A DNA stretch of 64,000 nucleotides, from the NCBI RefSeq assembly GCF_001687585.2, contig NZ_CP016537.2:778001-842000 (forward strand), read 5' to 3'. This DNA comes from Planococcus halocryophilus. Its GTDB lineage: Bacteria > Bacillota > Bacilli > Bacillales_A > Planococcaceae. Shown here in pieces: positions 54,369 to 63,696 of this stretch (position 1 is its first letter; each line of letters starts with the position of its first letter). The notes under the pieces are model-generated. The model was not told the DNA's origin and made no database searches. It worked only from the letters and a program-made list of their open reading frames with translations. The translations under genes and the position numbers were made by a program.

Positions 54369-54952
54369 TATAAATATTTTTGAATGATGGGTTTTAGACG
54401 GTAACCAAACAATCCAGCAAGAACGGCTAAGATCAAGTCTTTTGGAAGTGGTACAGCCATCCATGCCCAAGCCATTTTGTACGTAAAGCCTTCAGGCGCT
54501 GCAAACCATAGTTTATAAGCTGCATACATCCAGTTTGTACCAAACAAATAATTGACGGCCATTCCGACTAGTGCAGCAATGATAAATCCTTTTTTAGTAG
54601 ACCATTTTTCGGCAATGAGTCCGGCTAAATAAGCGGTAAAAACATAAGATACAATAAATCCAAAAGTTGGACTGAGCAATGTATCCATACCACCAGAGAA
54701 TTTTGCGAACACTGGAACACCAGCAAGGCCTATAAATGCATAAACTATCATGGCGATAGCGCCTTTACGGCTACCAAGTAGAAGACCTGCCAAAATAGCA
54801 AAAAACGTTTGGAGAGTGATTGGTACACCTCCTACAACTAAATACGAAGCGATGTTTGCACCAATTGCCATCAAAGCAGCGAATAAGGCGATATGTACTA
54901 ATTGCAAAGTGCGAGAGTGATTTGCCGATCTGGAAGTGGTCGTCGTTGTCAT
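54368..54952 (-). CDS. bioY: Biotin transporter S component (BioY)
   Basis: A 194-residue membrane protein with about six hydrophobic segments. V-G-G-V-P-I-T-L-Q-T, L-L-L-G-S-R-K-G-A and F-S-G-G-M-D-T-L-L-S-P-T-F-G-F are BioY signatures. It binds biotin and works with the ECF energy-coupling module encoded elsewhere. A promoter overlapping a BirA-like operator lies upstream, consistent with biotin repression. ATG follows AGGAGGAAATAGA. Confidence 0.92.
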   Translation of the reverse strand: MTTTTTSRSANHSRTLQLVHIALFAALMAIGANIASYLVVGGVPITLQTFFAILAGLLLGSRKGAIAMIVYAFIGLAGVPVFAKFSGGMDTLLSPTFGFIVSYVFTAYLAGLIAEKWSTKKGFIIAALVGMAVNYLFGTNWMYAAYKLWFAAPEGFTYKMAWAWMAVPLPKDLILAVLAGLFGYRLKPIIQKYL

Positions 54953-54983
54953 TCTATTTCCTCCTACTATTCTAGATAAATTA

Positions 54984-55038
54984 AGTATAATGAGAGAAAA
55001 TATTTAAGTCAACTTATATTTTATTTAGGTTAACACAA
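54984..55038 (-). promoter_or_regulatory. bioY promoter overlapping a BirA-like operator
   Basis: On the minus strand TTGACT (55012-55007) and TATACT (54989-54984) are 17 nt apart. The half-sites GTCAAC (55008-55013) and GTTAAC (55029-55034), 15 nt apart, resemble the BirA operator built from GTTAAC halves; the first is degenerate and overlaps the -35. Confidence 0.6.
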
Positions 55039-55061
55039 TGTGGGGGGCACAGTAAACAAAG

Positions 55062-55097
55062 AAAAAGCTGACCTTTCGAGAAGGTCAGCTTTTTTCT
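55062..55097 (-). terminator. Terminator of pgi
   Basis: 14-bp stem (55062-55075 with 55081-55094) with a 5-nt loop, T-run on the minus strand, 7 nt past the stop. Confidence 0.88.
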
Positions 55098-55103
55098 ATA
55101 AAG

Positions 55104-56381
55104 TTAAAATCCAGGCTTATTCAATAACTTGAAGACGTTGTTTTTATAATCTTCAACGCCGGGTTGATCAAATGGATTGATGTCTAACATATAAGCGCTG
55201 TATGCACACGAAAGCATATAGAAGTACAGTAAATGACCTAATTGGAACTCATCGATTTTTGGAATCGTCAAGCTTAGTTGAGGAACACCACCATCTAAGT
55301 GAGCACTTGATGTGCCTTTGTGTGCAACATGGTTAAATTCTTGTAACGAGAGTCCAGCCAAATAATTAAGTTCATCGCCATCGTTTTCAGCTTCAAAAAC
55401 TGTTAAATCTTCGTTTGCTTCTTGTACCAATAGGAACGTTTCAAACAAATTGCGTTTGCCGTCTTGAATATATTGACCCATCGAATGCAAGTCTGTTGTG
55501 AACGAAACAGATGCTGGGAAAATCCCTTTGCCTTCTTTTCCTTCACTTTCGCCAAACAATTGCTTCCACCATTCTTGAACAAATGATAGCTTTGGTTCAA
55601 AAATTGCCATAACTTCTGTCGTGTAACCTTCTACATACAATTGATGGCGAACGGCTGCGTATTGAACAGCCACGTTTTCATCAAAGTTAATATTGTTATA
55701 AACCTTTTCAGCATCAGCAGCGCCCGCAAGTAAGTCCTTAATTGAATAGCCAGCTGCCGCAATTGGCACTAAACCAACCGCTGTGAATACTGAATAACGT
55801 CCACCCACATCTGCAGGAACAACAAAGCGCTCATAGCCATTTTCTTCAGCTAATGTCAGCAAAGCCCCTTTTTCAGCGTCAGTTGTCACGATAATACGTT
55901 CAGCTGCTTCTTGACCATAGCGTTTTTCCATATAGTCTTTTAAGAAACGGAACGCAATAGCAGGCTCTGTCGTTTTACCTGATTTCGAAATAACGTTGAC
56001 CATAACGCGTTTACCATCAAGATGTGCAAGCAATTGTTTTAAATACTCTCCACTTACTTGATGACCTGCGAAAACTACTTCTAATCCAGTTTCTTTTTTG
56101 AAATATGGATCAAGTGCAGATAACACAGCTTTAGCGCCTAAATAAGATCCCCCAATACCAATAACAACTAATACATCTGCCTTGTCACGGATTTGAGTTG
56201 CTGTTTTTTCAACTTTCTCCATAAATGCTGAATCAAGTGTGCTTGGCCAATCTAACCAGCCAAGAAAATCTGAACCTTTTCCTTTTTTACTGTAAAGATC
56301 TTCGTGAATTTGTTTTAATTGTGCTCTTTTTTCAAGTGTTAAAACGGAACCAATTGATTGCGAAAATGTAATTTCAACCAT
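55104..56381 (-). CDS. pgi: Glucose-6-phosphate isomerase
   Basis: A 425-residue isomerase with I-G-I-G-G-S-Y-L-G-A, V-I-S-K-S-G-K-T-T-E-P-A (sugar-phosphate binding), D-V-G-G-R-Y-S-V-F-T and the catalytic His in V-A-H-K-G-T. It converts glucose 6-phosphate to fructose 6-phosphate. It is about 25 residues shorter than Bacillus subtilis Pgi, mainly at the N-terminus. ATG follows AGGAGGGTAACT. Stands alone. Confidence 0.94.
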   Translation of the reverse strand: MVEITFSQSIGSVLTLEKRAQLKQIHEDLYSKKGKGSDFLGWLDWPSTLDSAFMEKVEKTATQIRDKADVLVVIGIGGSYLGAKAVLSALDPYFKKETGLEVVFAGHQVSGEYLKQLLAHLDGKRVMVNVISKSGKTTEPAIAFRFLKDYMEKRYGQEAAERIIVTTDAEKGALLTLAEENGYERFVVPADVGGRYSVFTAVGLVPIAAAGYSIKDLLAGAADAEKVYNNINFDENVAVQYAAVRHQLYVEGYTTEVMAIFEPKLSFVQEWWKQLFGESEGKEGKGIFPASVSFTTDLHSMGQYIQDGKRNLFETFLLVQEANEDLTVFEAENDGDELNYLAGLSLQEFNHVAHKGTSSAHLDGGVPQLSLTIPKIDEFQLGHLLYFYMLSCAYSAYMLDINPFDQPGVEDYKNNVFKLLNKPGF

Positions 56382-56606
56382 AGTTACCCTCCTGTCGTTT
56401 AGTAATCAGTTTACCATATAAAAACTGGTGATTGCGTAAGTTTTGTAGGAGAAACCTTTACAGAGACTGATCTATAGCAATGAAATTGAATTTTGGTTGA
56501 AAAATCACGTGACTGAATAGGAAACAGTTATTAGAAATAAAGAGATTAATCTTTCAACAAGTAGCTATTTATTGGTAAAATAAAGAAAACAATGGGAGGT
56601 TATGTT

Positions 56607-58628
56607 TTGACTAAAAAAATAACAATTATTCTAACCTTGGCTTTTCTGATCTTATTGGCGGGCTGTCAACCAAGTCCAACGCCTGAAGAGCGGCTAAAAG
56701 CATACATAGACCACTGGAACAACGCAGAATTTACGGAAATGTATAGCGCGTATTTAAATAAAGGAACGAAAGATGCATATGCACCAGAAGATTTTGTTGA
56801 ACGCCAACAAAAGTTTTACGAAGACTTAGCGATTACAAATGTTGAAGTGAGCTATACAAAGCCGGCAGAAGAAACAGAATGGGATCCTGAAAAGCCAGCT
56901 GACTTTCCTGTTCAAATACAAATGGACACACTTGCAGGACCAGTTGCGTTTGAGAAAACCATGTCGTTGTTGGTTGAATCTCAAGACGATACAGAAGACT
57001 GGTTTGTTGAATGGGATCCATCTTTTATATTTGAACAATTGGAAAAAGGCGATGAAGTTCGGGTATCGACAACAACTGCAGATCGCGGTGAGATTCTTGA
57101 TCGAAACCAAAAAGCGATAGCCATCAACGGAACAGGTTACAACATTGGTGTGGTTCCTGAAAACTTCAAAAAAGAGTCTAGCAAAGAAGAACTCGCAGAA
57201 GTTCTTGGAATATCCGTTGATTTTATTGATGAAAAAATGAATCAAAGTTGGGTTCAAGAGGATCAGTTTGTGCCGATTTCCAAAGCCGCGAAAAATGATA
57301 AAGAATTACTAGAGAAAGTAAAAGCAATACCAGGCGCAACTTATCAAGAAACAGCAATGCGCGAATACCCATATGAAGAAGCTCTTGGACATTTGAGCGG
57401 CTATATTGGCCCGATCACTGCTGAAAAATTAGAAGAACTTAAAGACCAAGGGTATAAGTCGACAGATTTTATCGGTCGAAGAGGACTTGAGTTAACGCTA
57501 GAAGAACGTTTACATGGCAAAAATGGCATAAAACTGTTTATCCAAAAACAAGGTGACAATGGAGAAGAAATAATGATTACTGAAACAGCTGCTGAAAATG
57601 GCGAAACGATTGTTTTGACTATCGATGCAGAATTGCAAAAATCTACTTATGACGCGATGAAAGGCGAAGCGGGAACAAGTGCTGCAGTCGACCCAAAAAC
57701 GGGAGAAACGTTAGTTTTAGTTAGTTCGCCCGCCTATAATCCAAACGAATATATGTTAGGCATTAGCGAAAGTCGCTTTAAAGAACTAAGCGAAGATCCG
57801 TTAAATCCATTATTTAATCGTTTTGGTGCAGCTTATGCACCCGGTTCAACGATTAAGCCAGTAACGTCAGCGATTGGATTAGAAGCTGATACATTAAATC
57901 CAACGGAAGGTCTTCAAATTGAGGGAGCTACATGGCAAAAAGACAGTTCTTGGGGAGATTATCGCGTTAGCCGGTTACATCCTGAAGCACCAAACCCAAT
58001 TGATTTGAATAAAGCCTTGGTTTATTCGGACAATATTTATTTTGCGCAACAAGCACTTAACATGGGCAACGATACATTTGTTTCAGGGTTAAAAAACTTT
58101 GGTTTTGGAGAAGACATTCCATTTGCCTTAGAGCTACAATCTTCACAAATTTCCAATGAAGGAACGATCGGATCTGAAGGACAGTTGGCGGATTCTTCAT
58201 TTGGTCAAGGGCAGATGCTGACAAACATTCTTCATTTGGCTACGATGTATGAGCCGTTCTTAACAGAGGGCACGATGTACAAGCCGTTATTGTTTATGGA
58301 TGAAGAAAAAAGCCAAGTTTGGAAAGATGGATTACTAAGTGCAGAAAATGCGGGAATTCTCCGCAGCGGGATGCGCAGTGTTGTTGTGGATGGCTATGCA
58401 CAGTCCGCTAACAGCAAAACAGTGAAAATTGCAGGGAAAACAGGTACAGCTGAATTAAAAGGGGAAATAGGTGAAGAAGGACAAGAAAACGGCTTTTTTG
58501 TTTCTTATGATTCAGAAAGTCCAGATTTTATCCTTGCCATGATGATCGAATCGATCGAAGACAATGACGGCAGTGATTATGTTGCTGGATTTGCGGCGAA
58601 AGTGTTTGAAGAATATAAAGCTCGATAA
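56607..58628 (+). CDS. pbpC: Class B penicillin-binding protein (PBP3/MecA type) lipoprotein
   Basis: A 673-residue transpeptidase: lipoprotein signal ending L-L-A-G-C, MecA-type NTF2-like domain (about 25-140), dimerisation domain (150-330) and transpeptidase domain (340-670) with S-T-I-K, S-D-N and K-T-G-T motifs. It cross-links peptidoglycan; homologs of this type (PbpC, PBP2a) often have low beta-lactam affinity. TTG 56607 with GGGAGG 7 nt upstream is favoured over ATG 56592, which overlaps that site. Single-gene unit. Confidence 0.88.
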   Translation: MTKKITIILTLAFLILLAGCQPSPTPEERLKAYIDHWNNAEFTEMYSAYLNKGTKDAYAPEDFVERQQKFYEDLAITNVEVSYTKPAEETEWDPEKPADFPVQIQMDTLAGPVAFEKTMSLLVESQDDTEDWFVEWDPSFIFEQLEKGDEVRVSTTTADRGEILDRNQKAIAINGTGYNIGVVPENFKKESSKEELAEVLGISVDFIDEKMNQSWVQEDQFVPISKAAKNDKELLEKVKAIPGATYQETAMREYPYEEALGHLSGYIGPITAEKLEELKDQGYKSTDFIGRRGLELTLEERLHGKNGIKLFIQKQGDNGEEIMITETAAENGETIVLTIDAELQKSTYDAMKGEAGTSAAVDPKTGETLVLVSSPAYNPNEYMLGISESRFKELSEDPLNPLFNRFGAAYAPGSTIKPVTSAIGLEADTLNPTEGLQIEGATWQKDSSWGDYRVSRLHPEAPNPIDLNKALVYSDNIYFAQQALNMGNDTFVSGLKNFGFGEDIPFALELQSSQISNEGTIGSEGQLADSSFGQGQMLTNILHLATMYEPFLTEGTMYKPLLFMDEEKSQVWKDGLLSAENAGILRSGMRSVVVDGYAQSANSKTVKIAGKTGTAELKGEIGEEGQENGFFVSYDSESPDFILAMMIESIEDNDGSDYVAGFAAKVFEEYKAR

Positions 58629-58638
58629 AAAGTAAAAG

Positions 58639-58674
58639 AAGCCACTCGCAAGTATTATTTGTGGGTGGTTTTCT
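58639..58674 (+). terminator. Probable terminator of the pbp gene
   Basis: GCCACTCGCAA/TTGTGGGTGGT imperfect stem with a loop of about 8 nt followed by TTTTC. Confidence 0.6.
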
Positions 58675-58709
58675 CATTGCAGGAATTTCCCAAAGAATAT
58701 TGAATAGAA

Positions 58710-58733
58710 AGAGTAATAAATAGAGTAATAAAT
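58710..58733 (+). repeat. Short direct repeat in the alpha-glucosidase leader
   Basis: A 12-bp unit AGAGTAATAAAT occurs twice in tandem, 53 nt before the start codon. Probably a small duplication. Confidence 0.6.
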
Positions 58734-58785
58734 AGAAAAAGAAAATCTGTCCGACACTAGTAATTTCGTTAAAAGGAAGAGGGCG

Positions 58786-60423
58786 ATGAATTTGAAAGAA
58801 ACCTGGTGGAAAGAAGCAGTAGTCTATCAAATTTACCCAAGAAGTTTTAATGATTCAAATGATGATGGCATTGGCGACTTAAATGGCATAACTGAGAAAT
58901 TAGATTACTTGTCCGAGCTGGGCGTTACGATTGTATGGGTTTGTCCAATGTATAAATCACCAAATATCGATAATGGTTACGATGTCAGTGATTATCAAGA
59001 AATCATGGAAGAAATGGGAACGATGGCGGACTTCGACCGACTTTTAGAAGAACTGCATAAAAGAGGCATGAGACTCATCATTGATCTCGTCTTGAATCAT
59101 ACGAGTGATCAACATCCGTGGTTTTTGGAATCCAAGTCTTCGAAAGACAATCCGAAGCGGGACTGGTATGTATGGCGTGACCAACAAACGAATTGGGAAA
59201 GTATTTTTGGAGGACCGGCATGGACATTTGATCCAAAAACCGAGCAATATTACTTACACATTTACACCAAAAACCAAGTCGATTTAAATTGGGAAAACAA
59301 AGACATGCGAGAATCCATCTATGAAATGATTCGATGGTGGGTGGCTAAAGGAGTTGACGGTTTTCGGGTAGATGCCATCAATCACTTAAAAAAAGATTAT
59401 AGTGATATGCCAAATCCCCAACATTTACCTTATGTTCCTGCATGGGAAAAGTTTACGGAAGTAGAAGGTTTACAAGACATACTGACGGAGCTAAGGGATC
59501 AAGCGTTTAAGAATAACGATATTGTCACAATAGGTGAAGCCAATAGTGTGAAATCACACAATATGGAAAAGTGGATCAGTGAACATGATGGGAAATTCAA
59601 TATGATTTTTCACTTAGAAGCGCATAAACCAGTGGATAGCAACGGAGTAGATAATGATTTGAATGTCGAGGATTTAAAAGAAGTGTTAAATCGTTGGCAA
59701 CAAGCGACACATGGCATTGCTTGGAATTCTCTTTACATCGAAAACCATGATCGACCAAGAACAGTCTCCATTTGGGGGAATGATCAAAAATATTGGTATG
59801 AAAGTGCTACGGCTTTAGGGTGTATGTATTTCTTTATGCAAGGCACTCCTTTTATTTATCAAGGTCAAGAAATCGGAATGACGAATGCCCCTTTTGACGA
59901 CATTGACATGTATCACGATATTGAAACCAAAAACATCTATCGTTATAAGTATAAACAAGGTGTGCCACACGAAGAAGTAATGCATGTAATCAAAAAAATT
60001 AGCCGTGACCATGCCCGTACACCGATGCAATGGAACAACCAGGATTTCGCTGGGTTTTCTAAAGCTACGCCGTGGCTAGGGATAAATCCGAATTATCAAT
60101 GGCTAAATGTCGAAGCTCAAAAAGATGATCCGAGTTCCATTTGGTCGTTTTATAAAAAAATGATTCACTTGCGCCAAAACTGGAAAGTGTTGGTTTATGG
60201 AACTACCGAACTGGCCGACTCGGGCTGTCCCTATGTATACGCCTATATACGCGAAGATCAATATACAAAAATGCTCATCGCTTCGAATTTAAGTGAAAAA
60301 ACGTGTGCTTGGAATAGCCCATATGATGCTGAACTTTTTCTGAGTAATTACGAAGAGCGAGCGAAAGGCATATTACAACCATATGAAACGTGTGTGTATT
60401 TCCTGAAAAAAGAAATTTATTAA
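58786..60423 (+). CDS. GH13 alpha-glucosidase / oligo-1,6-glucosidase
   Basis: A 545-residue GH13 enzyme with catalytic D196 (G-F-R-V-D-A-I-N), E251 (T-I-G-E-A-N) and D322 (E-N-H-D-R-P-R), and the L-N-H-T-S-D region. Sequence W-W-K-E-A-V-V-Y-Q-I-Y-P-R-S-F resembles MalL, TreA and oligo-1,6-glucosidases, which hydrolyse isomaltose, maltose or sucrose-type sugars. No transporter or regulator is adjacent. Start ATG follows GGAAGAGGGCG. Substrate not resolved. Confidence 0.89.
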   Translation: MNLKETWWKEAVVYQIYPRSFNDSNDDGIGDLNGITEKLDYLSELGVTIVWVCPMYKSPNIDNGYDVSDYQEIMEEMGTMADFDRLLEELHKRGMRLIIDLVLNHTSDQHPWFLESKSSKDNPKRDWYVWRDQQTNWESIFGGPAWTFDPKTEQYYLHIYTKNQVDLNWENKDMRESIYEMIRWWVAKGVDGFRVDAINHLKKDYSDMPNPQHLPYVPAWEKFTEVEGLQDILTELRDQAFKNNDIVTIGEANSVKSHNMEKWISEHDGKFNMIFHLEAHKPVDSNGVDNDLNVEDLKEVLNRWQQATHGIAWNSLYIENHDRPRTVSIWGNDQKYWYESATALGCMYFFMQGTPFIYQGQEIGMTNAPFDDIDMYHDIETKNIYRYKYKQGVPHEEVMHVIKKISRDHARTPMQWNNQDFAGFSKATPWLGINPNYQWLNVEAQKDDPSSIWSFYKKMIHLRQNWKVLVYGTTELADSGCPYVYAYIREDQYTKMLIASNLSEKTCAWNSPYDAELFLSNYEERAKGILQPYETCVYFLKKEIY

Positions 60424-60430
60424 TGCTAAT

Positions 60431-60477
60431 CAGCCACAAAACCATTCACTAAGAATGGTTTTGTGGCTGATTTTTTT
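60431..60477 (+). terminator. Strong terminator after the alpha-glucosidase gene
   Basis: Perfect 16-bp stem (60431-60446 with 60454-60469) followed by a T-run. Confidence 0.92.
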
Positions 60478-60604
60478 ATCGGTAAATATTTGGCGATAAA
60501 ATGTATGAAAACCAAAGTGAATTACCTACCATTTTGAGCAATAGATATCTTCGACAGTGAAGCATAAGATGGAACTAATCATTACAAAGAAAGGAGCGCT
60601 AAAC

Positions 60605-61597
60605 TTGAGTAGAAGAATAGACATAAAAGAAGTAGAAAGAGCACAAAAACGAATAGCTTCTTTAGTTAACAAAACCCCTTTGATCGAGTCTTTTGTTTTA
60701 TCAGAAAAACTCGGGCGCCCGGTTTACTTAAAACTAGAGAACACCCATGATATCGGCGCTTTTAAAGTAAGAGGTGCAGCCAATAAAATATTAAGTTTAA
60801 GTGTTGAAGAAAAGGTGAGAGGTGTTACCACATATTCAACTGGAAATCATGGCATGGCAGTTGCATTTGTAGCAAAAAAGCTAGGAATTCGTGCGGTAGT
60901 GTGCATTTCAAGTCGTGTTCCAAAAGCAAAGGTAGATTCATTAAAAAGCTTAGGCGCGAAAATAGAAGTGGTAGGGAAGAGTCAAGATGCTGCAGGGGTA
61001 AGGTGCTACGAACTTGCAAAAGAAAAAGGCTATACCGTGATTGAACCCTTCGACGATCCATTCGTCATTGCAGGACAAGGAACGATTGGTTTAGAGCTGT
61101 TAGAAGATCTACCGGATTTAAAAGATGTAGTGGTGCCATTATCTGGAGGAGGATTGCTTTCAGGAATTGGCTTAGCTTTAAAATCCAATCGTTCCGATAT
61201 ACGAATTACAGGAGTTTCAATGGAACAATCTGCTGTCATGCATGAAAGCATAAAGGCGGGTAAACCAGTTGAACTAGAGGAAAGCGAAACATTAGCGGAT
61301 AGTTTGCTAGGAGGAATCGGTTTCAATAATCAATATACATTTAAAATGGTTCAGACCTTTATGGATCAGATAGTGCTGAGCTCTGAAGAAGAAATTGGCT
61401 ATGCGATAGCTTATATGATGGATAAGCAACGAATTATCATGGAAGGAGCAGCAGCGACCGGTATTGCTGCGATATTGGGAAACAATGTTGCTCATCAAAA
61501 TGGAGCTCTGGCTGTAATCATCACAGGACAAAATGTCGATATGTCCATATTGCTTCAGTTAATAAAAAACTATACATTCGAAAAAAGCAAAAATTGA
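60605..61597 (+). CDS. eutB: Hydroxyectoine utilization dehydratase (EutB)
   Basis: A 330-residue PLP dehydratase of the threonine dehydratase fold. The PLP lysine is K54 in G-A-F-K-V-R-G, S-T-G-N-H-G is the phosphate loop, and S-G-G-G-L-L-S-G is the glycine loop. G-V-S-M-E-Q-S-A-V-M-H-E-S-I-K-A-G and L-A-D-S-L-L-G-G-I-G are the EutB-like stretches. EutB acts in converting hydroxyectoine to ectoine. Start TTG 60605 with AAAGGAG about 9 nt upstream fits the family length; the frame runs on to 60557. A PucR-type regulator and doeA follow, supporting this over threonine ammonia-lyase. Confidence 0.82.
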   Translation: MSRRIDIKEVERAQKRIASLVNKTPLIESFVLSEKLGRPVYLKLENTHDIGAFKVRGAANKILSLSVEEKVRGVTTYSTGNHGMAVAFVAKKLGIRAVVCISSRVPKAKVDSLKSLGAKIEVVGKSQDAAGVRCYELAKEKGYTVIEPFDDPFVIAGQGTIGLELLEDLPDLKDVVVPLSGGGLLSGIGLALKSNRSDIRITGVSMEQSAVMHESIKAGKPVELEESETLADSLLGGIGFNNQYTFKMVQTFMDQIVLSSEEEIGYAIAYMMDKQRIIMEGAAATGIAAILGNNVAHQNGALAVIITGQNVDMSILLQLIKNYTFEKSKN

Positions 61598-61771
61598 TTT
61601 TGGACAGGCAATGGTCTTTGTTATTCCGTATTTTTACTAAAAAAGAAAATTGAGTTTACAGATTATTGTTCCCCTCGATTTTTTGCGGTGCTATAATCAG
61701 AACTAACCTTTTAATTGAAGTGTTGTTTTGCTTGTGGCAAAGGAATTTGTTTAAACGTAAAGGAGGATACA

Positions 61772-63475
61772 ATGCAATCTTCGGTAGAAAGTGTTTTAAG
61801 CTATGAAATCTTAAAAAACGCCCGCTTGTTAACAGCAAAAAATTCTGTCGCTGATCGCACGGTTCAGTGGATATCTGTAATGGAAATGCCAGTCGAGAAC
61901 TTTGTCCGTCAAAATGAAATAATCTTGACGACAGCCATTGGATGCCATAACGATGTCGAGAAGTTTAAAGGATTTGTACAAGATATTATCGACTCCAATG
62001 CATCGGCGTTAATGGTTGCCACTGGTCGACATGTGTTTGATATTCCGGTAGAAGTTATTGAGCTAGCAGAACAACAAAAATTCGTTATTATTGAACTGCC
62101 GTGGGAAGTGAGATTTTCAGCTATTATCGAAGAAGTAATGAAAAATATTAATGATAAACAATATAAAGACCGTGAGAAGTCAGAGAAAGTGCAACAAGAA
62201 CTGTTGAAACTAATTCTTGGTGATACGGATTTAAATAATATTTCAAAATACATTCAACGACAAATTGACCACCAGCTGTTGATAACTGATCGAAATGGAT
62301 TTATTCAAACCGAAAACGGTCATACTCAAGAGTTTATTGAGAAATGGAAAAATGCTGTGATTCAAGGAGATTTTCCAATTTGTAAAGAAATAAATATACT
62401 TAATCACGATCCGATGTTACAGAAATTTCGTATGGCAAAATTGGATGATAGAATAATCTTACAGATTCCAGTTTTACAAATTTCTGAAGATCCTCAAGGA
62501 TATGTGTTTGTCGTCCTACCAAATGAACTACAAGTCGTTTCTTATTTAACGCCTTTTCGTGTAGCTGTCCTAGAACATGCCGCCACAACCATATCGTTAT
62601 GGCTTTCTAGAAAAAATGCCATTGAAGAAACAAAACTAAACTTGAGAAGTGATTTCGTCCAAGAAGTGGCTACAGGAGACTTTGTTTCTGCAGACCAAGC
62701 ATTCTCAAGAGCCAAACTATTGGGATATAACCTAGACTTGCCATATATTTGTCTAGTCGGATTTCCTGAAAATTTCAAGGAACTATTTGAAAAACGGAAA
62801 CAAGAGATTATTTCTTATGTACAATGGACAGAAAGCATGATTCGTTATATCGAAGAAGAAATTTACTTTGCTGCTCAGTCTTTAAAAAGAGAAGTAATGA
62901 TGACTTATCAAGGAAATCAATTGCTGATTTATCTAGAAAAGCCAGCGGAAACAGATTATGATAATGTCGTTAATTTTTTAGATTTAATCGAACGTCGATT
63001 AAAGAATCTTTTGCCGGAAGTCACGATCTCTTGGGGAATTGGAGACTTTAATAAAGGGTTTCAAGGATTAGCTGAAAGTTATCAACAAGCCAATCTGGCA
63101 GTAGATATTGGACGGCGAAAAAAAGGCAAGGGGAAACGTACTTTTTACAGCGATACGCGTATAGATCGTGTATTGTTAACTCTTGCACAAAATGAAGAAA
63201 TGAAAAAAGTGATTATGACAACAATCGAACCACTTGTCGAATATGATAAACAGCGAAATATGGATTTGATTGGCACGTTAAAATGCTATAACCAAAACCA
63301 CGGAAATGTCAGCCAAGCAGCAAGAGCTTTAAATTTACATCGTCAATCGTTACTTTACCGACTTAGAAAAATCGAATCATTAACGGGACATTCTCTGATT
63401 GATCCTGATGATTTATTTTTGTTGGATTTAAGCATTAAAACATGGGAAATTGGCGTTGTAGAAAACAAAAATGGA
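61772..63475 (+). CDS. PucR-family transcriptional regulator, probable ectoine-catabolism regulator
   Basis: A 568-residue regulator: N-terminal PucR domain (about 1-125), central GGDEF-like region (about 290-430), and C-terminal PucR-type HTH with N-V-S-Q-A-A-R-A-L-N-L-H-R-Q-S-L-L-Y-R-L-R-K-I. Such proteins sense metabolites and activate catabolic genes. Its place between eutB and doeA implies control of ectoine/hydroxyectoine use. ATG 61772 follows AAAGGAGG; the frame starts at 61715 with no family character. Effector unknown. A terminator follows. Confidence 0.85.
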
Positions 63476-63477
63476 TA

Positions 63478-63523
63478 AACCGCCACCCGCACTTTTAACA
63501 GAAAGTGCGGGTGGCGGTTTTTT
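63478..63523 (+). terminator. Terminator of the pucR-like gene
   Basis: Perfect 18-bp stem (63478-63495 with 63502-63519) followed by T-run. Between here and the next start at 63697 (about 170 nt) I see no gene and no certain promoter. Confidence 0.9.
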
Positions 63524-63696
63524 CTTATGTCATTAAAGACGGAATAATTAGAAATTTTGACTATAATATAGATTAATTTTCATACATTATTGCAGATGAT
63601 AGTTACGCAAAGGAATCGCTATACTAAACTCACGGATATAATATTCCGAAAATTTAAAAAGTAACACCGATTTTACTAAAGAGGGGGATAGTTCCT

